Source: Caballeronia glathei
Lineage (GTDB): Bacteria; Pseudomonadota; Gammaproteobacteria; Burkholderiales; Burkholderiaceae
Reading direction: 5' to 3'
Length of the DNA stretch: 62,115 nucleotides
NCBI RefSeq assembly: GCF_000698595.1
Contig: NZ_JFHC01000050.1
Location: forward strand, 1-62,115
A program made the position numbers and the translations under genes. Positions within the stretch are counted from its first letter, which is position 1; each line of letters opens with the position of its first letter. The notes under the pieces were generated by a model. That model searched no databases, was not told the origin of the DNA, and saw only the letters and a list, made by a program, of their open reading frames with translations. Positions 16,162-24,102 of the stretch are shown one piece after another.

Positions 16162-18222
16162 TTATTGAAGATCAATGGATAGTTGATTTGGATCTGCCGA
16201 TTGCGGGCCTTCAGCCGAATCCCGTTGTGCGCAATACGCGTCTATGTCGGTGCGATGTATAACCCACGGTGCGCCAATGCACGCCTGCGTAGCCGGCAAT
16301 TGCTTCGTGCGGATCAAACGCAGAACCGTGGGCGCGCTGATACGTAATAACGCAGCGGCTTCCGTCGCCGTCAGTTCGTTACGCTCCTGCCTCTCTCCTT
16401 CGCGATAGACAGAAATCGAATGATCGTGACGTAAGATACCAATGCGCGCTGCGGTCCATGTATGCCCCCTGGCCGTGCGTCTGCCCAGGCGATTGATGAT
16501 CGCAGCAATCGATAGGTCCGGGAGGGTTCTTGCCAAAGCGCGAATGATATCAATCGTCTCGCTGTCGGTGACCCAGCGATGCTGCCCAGTACGGTTCGTT
16601 TGGAATTCGAGTTCAGTGTGTTGGCCTCCCTGCCAGTGAAGAAGCGCCCGGATGGTGTGGTCCTGCTTCGTAACGACAATCTCCTTGAGAACAGTACGCA
16701 AGATACGTTTCTTGATTTCGAGGGCACTGGCGGGGTGATTCCACAGCCGGGGCAGATCCGTTCCCAACCTCATGAGTTCGTCGCGAGCGGCGTTGCTGAG
16801 TGAATCTGCCGGCTGTTCGCGCAGCGCGTCAAGTTCGGCTTGCCGTTGCGCTTGTGTTGTTAACGCATCGTTCCAGCGGCGCTCCAGCTCGGCGGCAACC
16901 AACCGGTTATCAGGGTCGATGGCATCGTACTGTCGACGAGCGCGGGTGGCTTCATAACGTGCCTGTTCGAGCGCCAGCTCCTTATGCCGGACTCGCTCGT
17001 CGTCACTCACACGATTACGCTCGATGGCGTCCAACGAGGCGCGAATGCCCAATGGTTCAAGTCGCCGTAAAACTTCCTCCGAAACGCGCTGATCTACACG
17101 CAACGCACCGAACGAAATACAACCGGGACCGCCGTGATTCAGCATGCTGCCGCGGCAGTGATAACGGGCCACCACACCTTTGGTGCCAGAATACGCAATA
17201 TGCAGCTTGCGTCCGCAATGACCGCAACGTAATAGACCCGGCAACAGCGAACTGCCGCGTTTAACCGAACCACGGACCATGTTGCCCTTCATGTTGGCAT
17301 TGTCGGTAATCAATTTGCGGTTGCTCTCGTATTCTTCCCAGCTAATGTAGCCCGCATGGTGCTCGACGATCAAGACCTGCCAATCCTTGCGATCGACGTG
17401 AGTGCCGCTGTGAAGACGCTTGCGGCCGTTCTCAATGCGCACGATTGTCCTGGTCTTGCCAAACGCATAGGCGCCGCCGTAGGTGGGATTCGACAGCATC
17501 TTCAGCACAGTGTTATATATCGGCAATCTCCAGACGACATGGCGACCCTCTTGACCGTAAGTGACCGCCGGCAATTCGATATTCTCCTGCCTGATCCAGA
17601 GCAAGACCTGCCTGACGCTCCCTAACTCACGAAACTTCTGGAAGACCAGCCCGAGTGCTTCACGGATACGCCGATCCGGATCGATCTCGATTCGATTGTT
17701 TGGGACCCGAACATAGCCAATCGGAACCGTCATGAATAACTCACCGCGTTTGGCCTTCTGGTCCAGTGCGGCCTGGGAACGTTGGCGAAACGTCGATAGT
17801 TCCATCTCGGACAGCGTGCCCTTCATGCCCAACAAAAGCCGGTCGTTAGGTTCCCGAGGATCATAGATTCCGTCCTCGTCGATCAGGATCGTTCCGACAA
17901 GTCGACAGAATTCCAGCAGCGTGTGCCAGTCACGCCCATTGCGCGCCAGCCGGGAGGCTTCAATGCAGAATACTGCACCAATCTCGCCACTGCAAAGTGT
18001 AGCCAGTAGCCGTTCGAAACCCGGCCGATGAATACCTGATCCCGAGCGGCCTAGGTCGTCGTCAATGACGGATACGTTGGGCCAGCCTAGCGCGCGGGCG
18101 CGATCCGCAAGCCCATACTGTCGCAACTGGCTCTCGCGGTTGTGCTGAACCTGATCGAATGTTGATTGCCTGATATACACGCATGCACGGCGCGCAAGAT
18201 GTTCAGCGCGGATCTTGCTCAT
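16162..18222 (-). CDS. Large serine recombinase
   Basis: A 686-residue site-specific recombinase. The resolvase catalytic domain starts near residue 13, with VYIRQST carrying nucleophile Ser20, and includes ASRLARNGRDW and the GMKGTLSEMELSTFRQRS helix. A recombinase domain follows. Next are a zinc ribbon (LLRCGHCGRKLH ... YHCRG) and a long charged coiled coil (near residues 400-470). The last 60 residues form an excisionase-like helix-turn-helix (ATEAAALLRISAPTVLRLI). This architecture is typical of recombinases that move small IS-like units. It presumably inserted itself and its two companion ORFs into istB. It appears intact. Confidence 0.88.
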   Translation of the reverse strand: MSKIRAEHLARRACVYIRQSTFDQVQHNRESQLRQYGLADRARALGWPNVSVIDDDLGRSGSGIHRPGFERLLATLCSGEIGAVFCIEASRLARNGRDWHTLLEFCRLVGTILIDEDGIYDPREPNDRLLLGMKGTLSEMELSTFRQRSQAALDQKAKRGELFMTVPIGYVRVPNNRIEIDPDRRIREALGLVFQKFRELGSVRQVLLWIRQENIELPAVTYGQEGRHVVWRLPIYNTVLKMLSNPTYGGAYAFGKTRTIVRIENGRKRLHSGTHVDRKDWQVLIVEHHAGYISWEEYESNRKLITDNANMKGNMVRGSVKRGSSLLPGLLRCGHCGRKLHIAYSGTKGVVARYHCRGSMLNHGGPGCISFGALRVDQRVSEEVLRRLEPLGIRASLDAIERNRVSDDERVRHKELALEQARYEATRARRQYDAIDPDNRLVAAELERRWNDALTTQAQRQAELDALREQPADSLSNAARDELMRLGTDLPRLWNHPASALEIKKRILRTVLKEIVVTKQDHTIRALLHWQGGQHTELEFQTNRTGQHRWVTDSETIDIIRALARTLPDLSIAAIINRLGRRTARGHTWTAARIGILRHDHSISVYREGERQERNELTATEAAALLRISAPTVLRLIRTKQLPATQACIGAPWVIHRTDIDAYCAQRDSAEGPQSADPNQLSIDLQ

Positions 18223-18370
18223 CGCGCACCTCCATCTCGATCGCGTCGATTACCGATTGCATCAGCAGCGCCAGTTGCGCCACCACTTCCGATAGCGTCT
18301 CCGCTGGCAAGTACGTTTCGTCGTGGGCTTCGTCGAACAGACCCTTCTGCCTGATCACCTGTTTGCGCAT
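18203..18370 (-). CDS. Small ORF upstream of the recombinase
   Basis: A 55-residue acidic protein (start MRKQVIRQKGLFDEAHDE at ATG 18370, preceded by GGGAGA). Its stop overlaps the recombinase start by about 20 bases, suggesting translational coupling. The sequence is helical (LSEVVAQLALLMQSVIDAIEMEV). I do not recognise a family; small ORFs in this position accompany related recombinases. The same DNA is also open in the frame of the DUF5372-like ORF. Confidence 0.45.
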   Translation of the reverse strand: MRKQVIRQKGLFDEAHDETYLPAETLSEVVAQLALLMQSVIDAIEMEVRDEQDPR

Positions 18371-18581
18371 CACTGTATCTCCCGTGTGTTGACGACACAC
18401 GGCAAGATAAAGCGGCGTCAATCAGACGCTGCAGCTCGACCAATACAGCATGCGGCAACTCTGGCTGCGAGACCACGTGCATTTGGCTCGCTTCCTCCCA
18501 GGTCATCCACGGCGGAAGGTGCGCACGCGTACCATCCGGCTGCATGATGATCAGGTACGACTCGCCTCGATAGCGATTCAT
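18219..18581 (-). CDS. DUF5372/Y4bD-like protein, start unclear
   Basis: From ATG 18581 the frame reads MNRYRGESYLIIMQPDG, then LPPWMTWEEA and LPHAVLVELQRLIDAALSC. In the same frame upstream, to about 18660, it reads YPFHPRFGECINVIG with no ATG. The motif PFHP-x-G followed by a Y/E-x-Y strand, a P-W-T segment and a final LxxLxRLID helix is the DUF5372 (Y4bD/Y4pK) pattern found next to this recombinase class. So homology begins before any normal start codon; the true start may be non-ATG, or the N-terminus may be truncated at the element edge. The tail after LSC overlaps the 55-residue ORF and is probably not real. Confidence 0.45.
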   Translation of the reverse strand: MNRYRGESYLIIMQPDGTRAHLPPWMTWEEASQMHVVSQPELPHAVLVELQRLIDAALSCRVSSTHGRYSDAQTGDQAEGSVRRSPRRNVLASGDAIGSGGATGAADAIGNRRDRDGGAR

Positions 18582-18680
18582 ACCTATGACATTGATGCAC
18601 TCGCCGAAGCGCGGGTGAAACGGATAGCGAACGACGACGTCGTCGCCTTGATTATGGGCAGTATGTTGCTGGTTCGCCCG

Positions 18681-19159
18681 GGGCTGGAAAAAGTCATCTG
18701 GGTTCGGCCATCGGACACGCGCTGATCGACGCAGGCTACCGGGTGATGTTCACGCGCACCAGCGAACTCGTGCAGAAGTTGCAGGCTGCACGGCAGAGCC
18801 TGCAGTTGCCGTCGGCCCTTGCCAAGCTCGATCGGTTCGACCTGATCATCCTGGACGACCTGTCGTACGCCCGCAAGGACCAGGCTGAAACGAGCGTGCT
18901 GTTCGAACTGATCGCCGAAAGATACGAGCGCCGTAGCCTCCTCATCACGGCTAACCAGCCGTTCTCGGGCTGGAACGACGTGTTCCCGGATCCCGGCATG
19001 ACCGTCGCTGCAATTGACCGGCTCGTCCATCATTCGACGATCTTCGAGATGAATGTTGAAAGCTACCGTCGTCGTACCGCCAGCGACAAACAGAACAGCC
19101 GGCGCCGACAATCATCCAGCGACAATCAAAAGGAAGGAGCGACAAACATGGGCGAATAA
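18681..19159 (+). pseudogene. istB: istB, 3' fragment
   Basis: Continues the IstB frame after the insertion: GAGKSHLGSAIGHALIDAGY (end of the P-loop and next helix), then LDRFDLIILDDLSYARKDQ (Walker B) and RRSLLITANQPFSGW (sensor 1). The tail is the usual S/T, R and K-rich one. From ATG 18743 an N-truncated 138-residue product could be made, but it lacks the P-loop. Confidence 0.88.
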
Positions 19160-19312
19160 CCGCCGACAATCAGCCCGGTCGACCGGCCAATATGGTTGTC
19201 GGTAAACCGGCCATCCTGCTTGACGTTATCCAGGTAATCCTGCGTAGCAGCCTAATTGCCTTTTTATCCGGATCTCATTCAATCGTTGAGCTTTTCTCCT
19301 CGAGAGAGAAAT

Positions 19313-20479
19313 ATGACCTCATATCTGATTTGCTGGAAGCCGTCGACGGAAAATTCGGAGCAAGGCTGGCCTGAAGCACATCTGGCTACTCTCGCAGAGA
19401 CCCTTAGCAAGAGCGGCCGTGCCGTCGAACCTTGGCGATTTAATAAACAGAAAGGATTGACCGTTGGAGAACGAGTATTCCTCGTTCGGCAGGGAAAGCG
19501 AGGACATGCGATCCTTGGATATGGGGCGGTAGACGGCGAGCCACGTGGCACGGACGGTCGCGTTCCAGTTTCGTTTGAGGCGCTGGTTGATCCGCGCTCC
19601 AATCTGGTCTTCGCGACATCTGCCGAATTGCAGGAGATCAAGGCAGGTAGGCAACCTTGGGGTACTCAATCGAGTGGGGTCGTGCTGGCTCCCGAGATTG
19701 CTGATGCCTTGCAGGAAAAGGTAGTAGGTCGCTCCCCGGTACCCGAATCAAAGAGCAGCAATCCCGACTGGACTCGCGATGAACTAATTCTCGCGCTGGA
19801 TCTATATTTCCGGGTTCCTGCCGCACGAGGGAGCAAAATCCATCCTGAATGCATCAGGCTAAGTGAACTTCTGAATGCGCTGCCGATCCATCATGGCCAA
19901 TCCCATGGCTCCACATTCAGAAATGCCAACGGCGTTGGCATGAAGCTTAGCAATTTCCTGAAATACGACCCCACCTACAAGGGAAAAGGTCTAACAGCCG
20001 GCTCACATTTGGAGAAAGAAGTCTGGGACACGTTTTCAGGTAATCTTGCGTATCTTAGAAATACTGCCGCGGCTGTCATCGCCGGAGCAAAAGAACTACT
20101 ATCCGCCGCTGATGACGAGGCTTACGAAACTGCTGAAGAAGATTTTGAGGCGGAAGAAGGTCGTATCCTGACTGCAATTCACAAGCGTAGAGAACGCCAG
20201 ATTGCTTTGATCAAGAAGAAAAAGGATGGTGTCAAAAAACAGACGGGCAAGCTACAGTGTGAAGTCTGCTCCTTTGATTTTTCGGTTCAATATGGCGGCT
20301 TCGGCGAGGGATTCGCAGAATGCCATCATGGACGACCCGTTAGCTCAATGGAGCCCGGCGAGAAGACAAAGCTTTCGGACCTTCATATCCTTTGTGCAAA
20401 TTGCCACAGAATTATTCATAGGCAGCGCCCTTGGCTTTCGATTGAGCAATTGCGTCGCATTGTTGACGCGATGAGATAG
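19313..20479 (+). CDS. EVE-like/HNH predicted modification-dependent endonuclease
   Basis: A 388-residue protein. ATG 19313, after CGAGAGAGAAAT, gives the natural start MTSYLICWKPS. Residues 1-140 look like an EVE/PUA-type domain (YLICW, then GERVFLVRQG and GYGAVDG), the fold that holds modified cytosines. The middle (DELILALDLYFR ... FRNANGVGMKLSNFLKYDP) is a conserved helper region common in McrA-like enzymes. A charged helix leads to a C-terminal HNH nuclease: CEVCSFDF, AECHHGRPV and CANCHRIIHR supply the zinc ligands and catalytic histidine. A type IV restriction role is a family-based inference. It lies just outside the IS21 right end. Confidence 0.72.
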   Translation: MTSYLICWKPSTENSEQGWPEAHLATLAETLSKSGRAVEPWRFNKQKGLTVGERVFLVRQGKRGHAILGYGAVDGEPRGTDGRVPVSFEALVDPRSNLVFATSAELQEIKAGRQPWGTQSSGVVLAPEIADALQEKVVGRSPVPESKSSNPDWTRDELILALDLYFRVPAARGSKIHPECIRLSELLNALPIHHGQSHGSTFRNANGVGMKLSNFLKYDPTYKGKGLTAGSHLEKEVWDTFSGNLAYLRNTAAAVIAGAKELLSAADDEAYETAEEDFEAEEGRILTAIHKRRERQIALIKKKKDGVKKQTGKLQCEVCSFDFSVQYGGFGEGFAECHHGRPVSSMEPGEKTKLSDLHILCANCHRIIHRQRPWLSIEQLRRIVDAMR

Positions 20480-20823
20480 TGGTATAAGGCCGCTGATAGG
20501 CGGCTTCTTGCCGAGTCCTGTCTCACGACGGCGTGCCCGATGGCCATTCGTCGCGTGTGGACAGTACACCGCCGACGGCAGGTATGGCCGAGCACCAAAC
20601 GCCCCAACTATTCGAAGGAACCTTGCAGTTTGCGAGCGGCCGCTGGAGGTACGCGCAGGCCGACGGCCGAGATGGGGTCGATCAGAGACCCTCGCGGACG
20701 GCCGCGCCATCGCGATGACCATCGCCCGCGAATCGTTCGCGACTATTTCAGAAGTTTTCCACCTCACCGGTGCGGCTTTCATTTTGTGTGACACCCGACA
20801 CCTGCTTTGTTTCTAATTGCCCC

Positions 20824-20841
20824 ATTTTCACCGGTGAAAAT
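20824..20841. repeat. Palindrome 1 of array
   Basis: ATTTTCACCGGTGAAAAT, a perfect 18-bp palindrome. It shares ATTTTCAC-NN-GTGAAAAT with the two sites below. Confidence 0.7.
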
Positions 20842-20972
20842 CGAGCGTTTTGCGGCGTCGAGCTCGTTGCGCAAAACGGACCGACGGCCGTCTCAGCTCC
20901 GAACCATCCCGGGACAGTCATAGATGGATGTCGAGTGATGCCACAGCTTCATCGATGTCCTCGCCTCTTGAT

Positions 20973-21004
20973 CGCTAGGATTTTCACTAGTGAAAATCCT
21001 AGCG
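20973..21004. repeat. Palindrome 2 of array (32 bp)
   Basis: The core ATTTTCACTAGTGAAAAT (20980-20997) is extended on each side by matching arms (CGCTAGG and CCTAGCG), giving a perfect 32-bp palindrome. It starts 156 bases after site 1 (core to core). Confidence 0.7.
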
Positions 21005-21289
21005 TGTTTCACGTCGTCGAATTCGACTTGACGCTTAAGGGACCGAGGGCCGCCGTCACCGCATCGACAACTGCTTGCTGGACAATACCGGACGGTTTCA
21101 GCTCGATGCCTAGGCCGCCAAAGCCTAAGTTCGTCCGAGATTATGGGATTCGACAAACAGGAGCAAGGCCTGACATCAGAGCCGCGTTTCACCGCAGACA
21201 ATATCGGATCGTTTCAAGTCCATGCCAAGTCACGCTACAGGCTCAACGATAGTACGTCGTTTCGTTCCGCCCTCTTCGTGATCGCCACA

Positions 21290-21307
21290 ATTTTCACCAG
21301 TGAAAAT
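21290..21307. repeat. Palindrome 3 of array
   Basis: ATTTTCACCAGTGAAAAT, with the same 8-base arms and only the central two bases not self-complementary. It lies 310 bases after site 2, almost twice the first spacing of 156. Confidence 0.7.
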
Positions 21308-21516
21308 CCAACACGTTAAAGACCGTCGACGTCAACGCTACGTCTAGCTCGCCTAGCCCGCACGCGCCCAGGACCTTCCAAGAAAATCTTAACATTGGAT
21401 TGGCAATTCCCACATACGCGTGAATTATCTCTTGTTTGAAAGCACCACCATGCAATTTTTCTTAGCAATATCGGTACAATTTATGACAAATCCTAAACTC
21501 CCAAACATTACTCACG

Positions 21517-22476
21517 ATGAGCCGTCAAACCTCAACAGACATTGAAGTGATCAAACTTCGTACAAGAGCATTAATAAAAACTCTAATGCGGGAGACTGGA
21601 TGCACCAACCCCAATCAATTTGGCGCCTGGATCAATAGAGAATCTGAGAGGCTAGGATGGCCGGACACACAGTCGTCCAACAAGTGGTATCACCTCGTTG
21701 ATGGCAAACTAAAAAAGGCTCCTCTTGATGTAGTGAGCATGCTAAGTCAGCTATTTCCCAATGCCGCAATGCTTTACCACGATGGGCCTGCAAACTTGTG
21801 GAGAGCGCTTTGGGGGGACGCCTGCGACCCGAATGTTCTCTGGCCGCTTTGTCGCACGCGATTTTCAGACGACGGTCCTTGGTACGACGAGATTACTTGG
21901 AATGAGATAAAAGCAAAGTGCCTAAATGAAAGAACGTTTCGTGAAACTCTTCGCGAATTCGAAGGAGAGTTACTTCTTGCCCAAGCATATGACCAACCCT
22001 TTACTCTAAATCATTTGACTGAAGCGATTGCGCTATATCGACTACATCAAGCGGTCAATTGTTTAGCTGTCTCCGACATTGATGGCGTTGGCGCATACCG
22101 ATCAGTTCGACTCTGTCTGGCCGATTTTGGCATAACCTTTCACTTGCACAGATATGGCGGGTACCAGCTTGTATGCAATGAGCTTGTAAAGATCGAAATC
22201 GGACGACTTACCAGCGAACAATCTTATTTGGCGTCCGTTGGCATACAGAGGGATCAAGTGGGGGTCTACGCGGGAGACCCTCTTTTGTGGATTGACGACA
22301 GCGCCCGATGGAACAGTTTAAATTTGGACTGGGCCCCCGCCACAGCGCCGCTCCCTGAAGGCCACAAAGTCGGGATGTCCTCGATTGACGAGACCGACCG
22401 TAAGGATCTGGACTGGAGATCAGCGATAGACCTAGCACTTGAAGCAAGAGCAGCCGAGCTACCGTGGAGCTTTTAA
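21517..22476 (+). CDS. Hypothetical plasmid protein, 319 aa
   Basis: A soluble protein of lower GC content than its neighbours. The first 90 residues look like a helical DNA-binding or regulator-type segment (IKTLMRETGCTNPNQFGAWI, then NKWYHLVDGKLKKAP, LDVVSMLSQLFPNA). The remainder is mixed alpha/beta with no motif I can name (SVRLCLADFGITFHLHRYGG). It lies between the palindrome array and the replication origin, so a role in copy control or partition is possible but only inferred from position. Confidence 0.5.
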   Translation: MSRQTSTDIEVIKLRTRALIKTLMRETGCTNPNQFGAWINRESERLGWPDTQSSNKWYHLVDGKLKKAPLDVVSMLSQLFPNAAMLYHDGPANLWRALWGDACDPNVLWPLCRTRFSDDGPWYDEITWNEIKAKCLNERTFRETLREFEGELLLAQAYDQPFTLNHLTEAIALYRLHQAVNCLAVSDIDGVGAYRSVRLCLADFGITFHLHRYGGYQLVCNELVKIEIGRLTSEQSYLASVGIQRDQVGVYAGDPLLWIDDSARWNSLNLDWAPATAPLPEGHKVGMSSIDETDRKDLDWRSAIDLALEARAAELPWSF

Positions 22477-22544
22477 GGTAAGCAATCGACGCTCGTCTGC
22501 CGCTGCCATCCGCTATCACCTTACGACTACTTCTATTGACGAAG

Positions 22545-22553
22545 TTTTCCACA
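22545..22553 (+). promoter_or_regulatory. DnaA-box-like site near oriV
   Basis: TTTTCCACA differs from the consensus DnaA box TTATCCACA at one base. It lies about 90 bases from the iterons, followed by an A/G-rich stretch with three AAGGTA repeats that could be the melting region. Confidence 0.4.
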
Positions 22554-22645
22554 GACACGCAAAGGTAAGAGAAAGGTAGAAAGAAGGTAGAGAGCGAAAA
22601 GCGTCTTCCAAACACTTTACCAGCAAGGATTCCGGCATAGTGTCT

Positions 22646-22723
22646 GGAACGCTACCCCGAAGATGCGGAACGCTACCCCGCCCGGCCGGAACGCAAACCC
22701 GAAGCAAGAGGAACGCTACCCCG
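22646..22723. repeat. oriV: Four iterons, putative plasmid origin oriV
   Basis: GGAACGCTACCCCG occurs at 22646, 22667 and 22710, with a variant GGAACGCAAACCCG at 22688. The start-to-start spacing is 21, 21 and 22 bases, two helical turns, as in iterons bound by TrfA/RepA-type initiators. The array overlaps the 3' end of the trfA-like ORF (its stop is at 22673), so the origin lies immediately downstream of the initiator gene. Confidence 0.68.
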
Positions 22724-23629
22724 ATAGCTGGTTCGGCTGTCAAGCCGTGTCCACGCGGCCTGTTCAATTCCCTTGGTGCTAAGTTCAATGCGCCCCGCCG
22801 CTATGATCTCTACGCGCTCTAGTTCCTTCATCGCAGCGTCCAGCGAGCTTTTGAACTTTCGCATCGGACTGCGATATTGCATTTTCTCCTTTAACCACTC
22901 AAGGCGGAATCGTTGCACGATATCGTCCGAAGTTGCAACGAGGCGCTGAAGCGTTTTCGCCATATCTTGCCCCTGCCGTATTTGCAGACGCTTTGTCCAA
23001 TCAATCAAGGCAAACTCGCGATTTTCGTAGAGATAGCGCCACCTTGGATCCACTCGAACTGAGTACTCCTTGCGAATGTCGTCATAATCAAATCCGTCAA
23101 GCATATGCAGTGCGCCGGAGGCGCCGACGTACAGCTTGGGCTTATCACCGCTCGTAGCCTCGATCACGAGCATGGCAAAGGAGAGCGCTTTCATCGTGCG
23201 GTGCAGCCACGCATACTCATACTTGCCAGTATGTCGGCCGATGGCGCGCAGAAATCGAGCGCGGCAGATGAGGATCGGTTCGCCCAAGGGACGTGTCCTT
23301 GCCTCGTACATAATCTGCATCCAAACATCTGCCTGCGCCTCATCGAGTTGCTCGCCCCAAAACTTGACGACCGCGTCCTTACGGGTAACAAGAACGGTTT
23401 CTCGATGTAACGTCTTCGGCCCTCTAGCGACTGGAGAAAATAGGCTTGAGCGAGCAATGTGGTTCGGCATCGCGCGTCTGAGCTCGTCTAGGCCCGGGAG
23501 GAAGAGTTCCGGCGGCGCCGCAGCCGCCGGAGCCTTCGTTGCCGCTGCGGCGCGACGATTTTCTGCCAACCGTGCGAGCGCAGCAGCCGCGGCGCCTGGC
23601 TGCTTCGCCCGCACCAATGTGAGCGTCAT
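22673..23629 (-). CDS. trfA: TrfA-family plasmid replication initiator
   Basis: A 318-residue initiator. After a 50-residue alanine-rich leader come the family landmarks: PNHIARSSLFSPVARG, DAVVKFWGEQLDEAQADVW, then FLRAIGRHTGKYEYAWLHRT, and LRQ/RQGQDMAKTLQRLVATS. TrfA binds iterons at oriV and loads the host helicase. The C-terminal 15 residues are encoded within the iteron array. It starts four bases after the stop of the helix-turn-helix gene, so the two form an operon. No other broad-host-range backbone genes are visible. Confidence 0.85.
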   Translation of the reverse strand: MTLTLVRAKQPGAAAAALARLAENRRAAAATKAPAAAAPPELFLPGLDELRRAMPNHIARSSLFSPVARGPKTLHRETVLVTRKDAVVKFWGEQLDEAQADVWMQIMYEARTRPLGEPILICRARFLRAIGRHTGKYEYAWLHRTMKALSFAMLVIEATSGDKPKLYVGASGALHMLDGFDYDDIRKEYSVRVDPRWRYLYENREFALIDWTKRLQIRQGQDMAKTLQRLVATSDDIVQRFRLEWLKEKMQYRSPMRKFKSSLDAAMKELERVEIIAAGRIELSTKGIEQAAWTRLDSRTSYRGSVPLASGLRSGRAG

Positions 23630-23632
23630 GAA

Positions 23633-23959
23633 TCAACGAGCCGACTGACTCGTCGGCACTTTGCCGGATAAGGTTCCCTCGCCACGTTGCCTGGTAACCT
23701 GATCGGCCTTCGTCGGGCGACCGCGTTTCCGTGCGGCAGTTTTCCGCTCAGGTTCGGCTTCCGCAACCACCAAGCCCACGTGTGCACCGAGCCAATTTTC
23801 GACATCTTCTACCCGCCACAGAAGACGCTTCGTTCCCGGCAGACGACAGACAGGGGGTAAGGACTGAGGGTTTCGAGTCGCATCGCTACGAATGCTCGCG
23901 ACTGATTTACGAAGGCATTGCGCCAGTTGATCAACCGTGAGTAATGCTTGCATGGACAA
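23633..23959 (-). CDS. Helix-turn-helix (excisionase/MerR-like) protein upstream of trfA
   Basis: A 108-residue protein. Residues 5-65 form an HTH_17/AlpA-like domain (LLTVDQLAQCLRKSVASIRSD, then RLPGTKRLLWRVEDVENWL). The second half is lysine/arginine-rich and unstructured (ERKTAARKRGRPTKADQ, an AT-hook-like GRP core). Genes like this precede TrfA-type initiators on many proteobacterial plasmids and elements. It probably regulates the operon via the palindromes at 24103-24138, or bends origin DNA. It could also act as an excision factor given the adjacent tRNA. Confidence 0.65.
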   Translation of the reverse strand: MSMQALLTVDQLAQCLRKSVASIRSDATRNPQSLPPVCRLPGTKRLLWRVEDVENWLGAHVGLVVAEAEPERKTAARKRGRPTKADQVTRQRGEGTLSGKVPTSQSAR

Positions 23960-24102
23960 TGGCCCTTTTGCGCCATGTCACATTCGTGCACACAGCGGCG
24001 TTGGTTAGCTGATGCATGCAAGGTTGCGTTTTAATGTTGGTGAAATCTCGGTCGAGTTGCTGAGCGTTTTCTACCAATGATCCGCTTGATCAAAGAAAAC
24101 GG

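Larger units (their letters stand above)
16133..18681 (-). mobile_element. Serine-recombinase element inserted in the istB P-loop
   Basis: A 2.5 kb unit interrupts istB. The left istB part ends ...CCACCCGG at 16132. The right part resumes CCCGGGGCTGGAAAAAGT from 18677. The uninterrupted gene would read CCACCCGGGGCTGGA (Pro-Pro-Gly-Ala-Gly), so CCCGG is present at both junctions. The unit contains only minus-strand genes: a large serine recombinase, a 55-residue ORF and a DUF5372-like ORF. No terminal inverted repeats are obvious, as expected for serine recombinase integration at a short core. Confidence 0.75.
14147..19201 (+). mobile_element. IS21-family element, interrupted by a second element
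   Basis: The ends carry a matching inverted repeat. The left arm is at 14147-14166 (CGACAATCATGTTGGCCGGT). The right arm is at 19182-19201 (ACCGGCCAATATGGTTGTCG), which differs from its complement at two positions. Further copies of GCGACAATC and TTGGCCGGTGATG lie inside the ends, typical of the multiple IstA-binding sites of IS21 elements. Between them are istA and istB in ATGA overlap. istB is split by a 2.5 kb insertion, so the element would be about 2.5 kb when intact. I could not define a target duplication. Confidence 0.75.
20480..21516. other. Non-coding kilobase with palindrome array
   Basis: No ORF here has convincing coding character. It contains three near-identical palindromes (20824, 20980 and 21290), each inside a loosely repeated context: GTCGTCGA-like and GACCGAnGGCCG pieces follow the first two. 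The last 130 bases are AT-rich and probably hold the promoter of the gene at 21517. The layout suggests a plasmid partition or regulatory region. Confidence 0.5.

Noticed and set aside
20752..20790. A second DnaA-box-like TTTTCCACC before the palindrome array
   Set aside because: One more mismatch than the site at 22545 and no iterons nearby; not supported as an origin element.
22646..22723. CRISPR-like spacing of the GGAACGC repeats
   Set aside because: Repeat (14) and gap (7-8) lengths are too short and the setting is a plasmid origin; iterons fit better.
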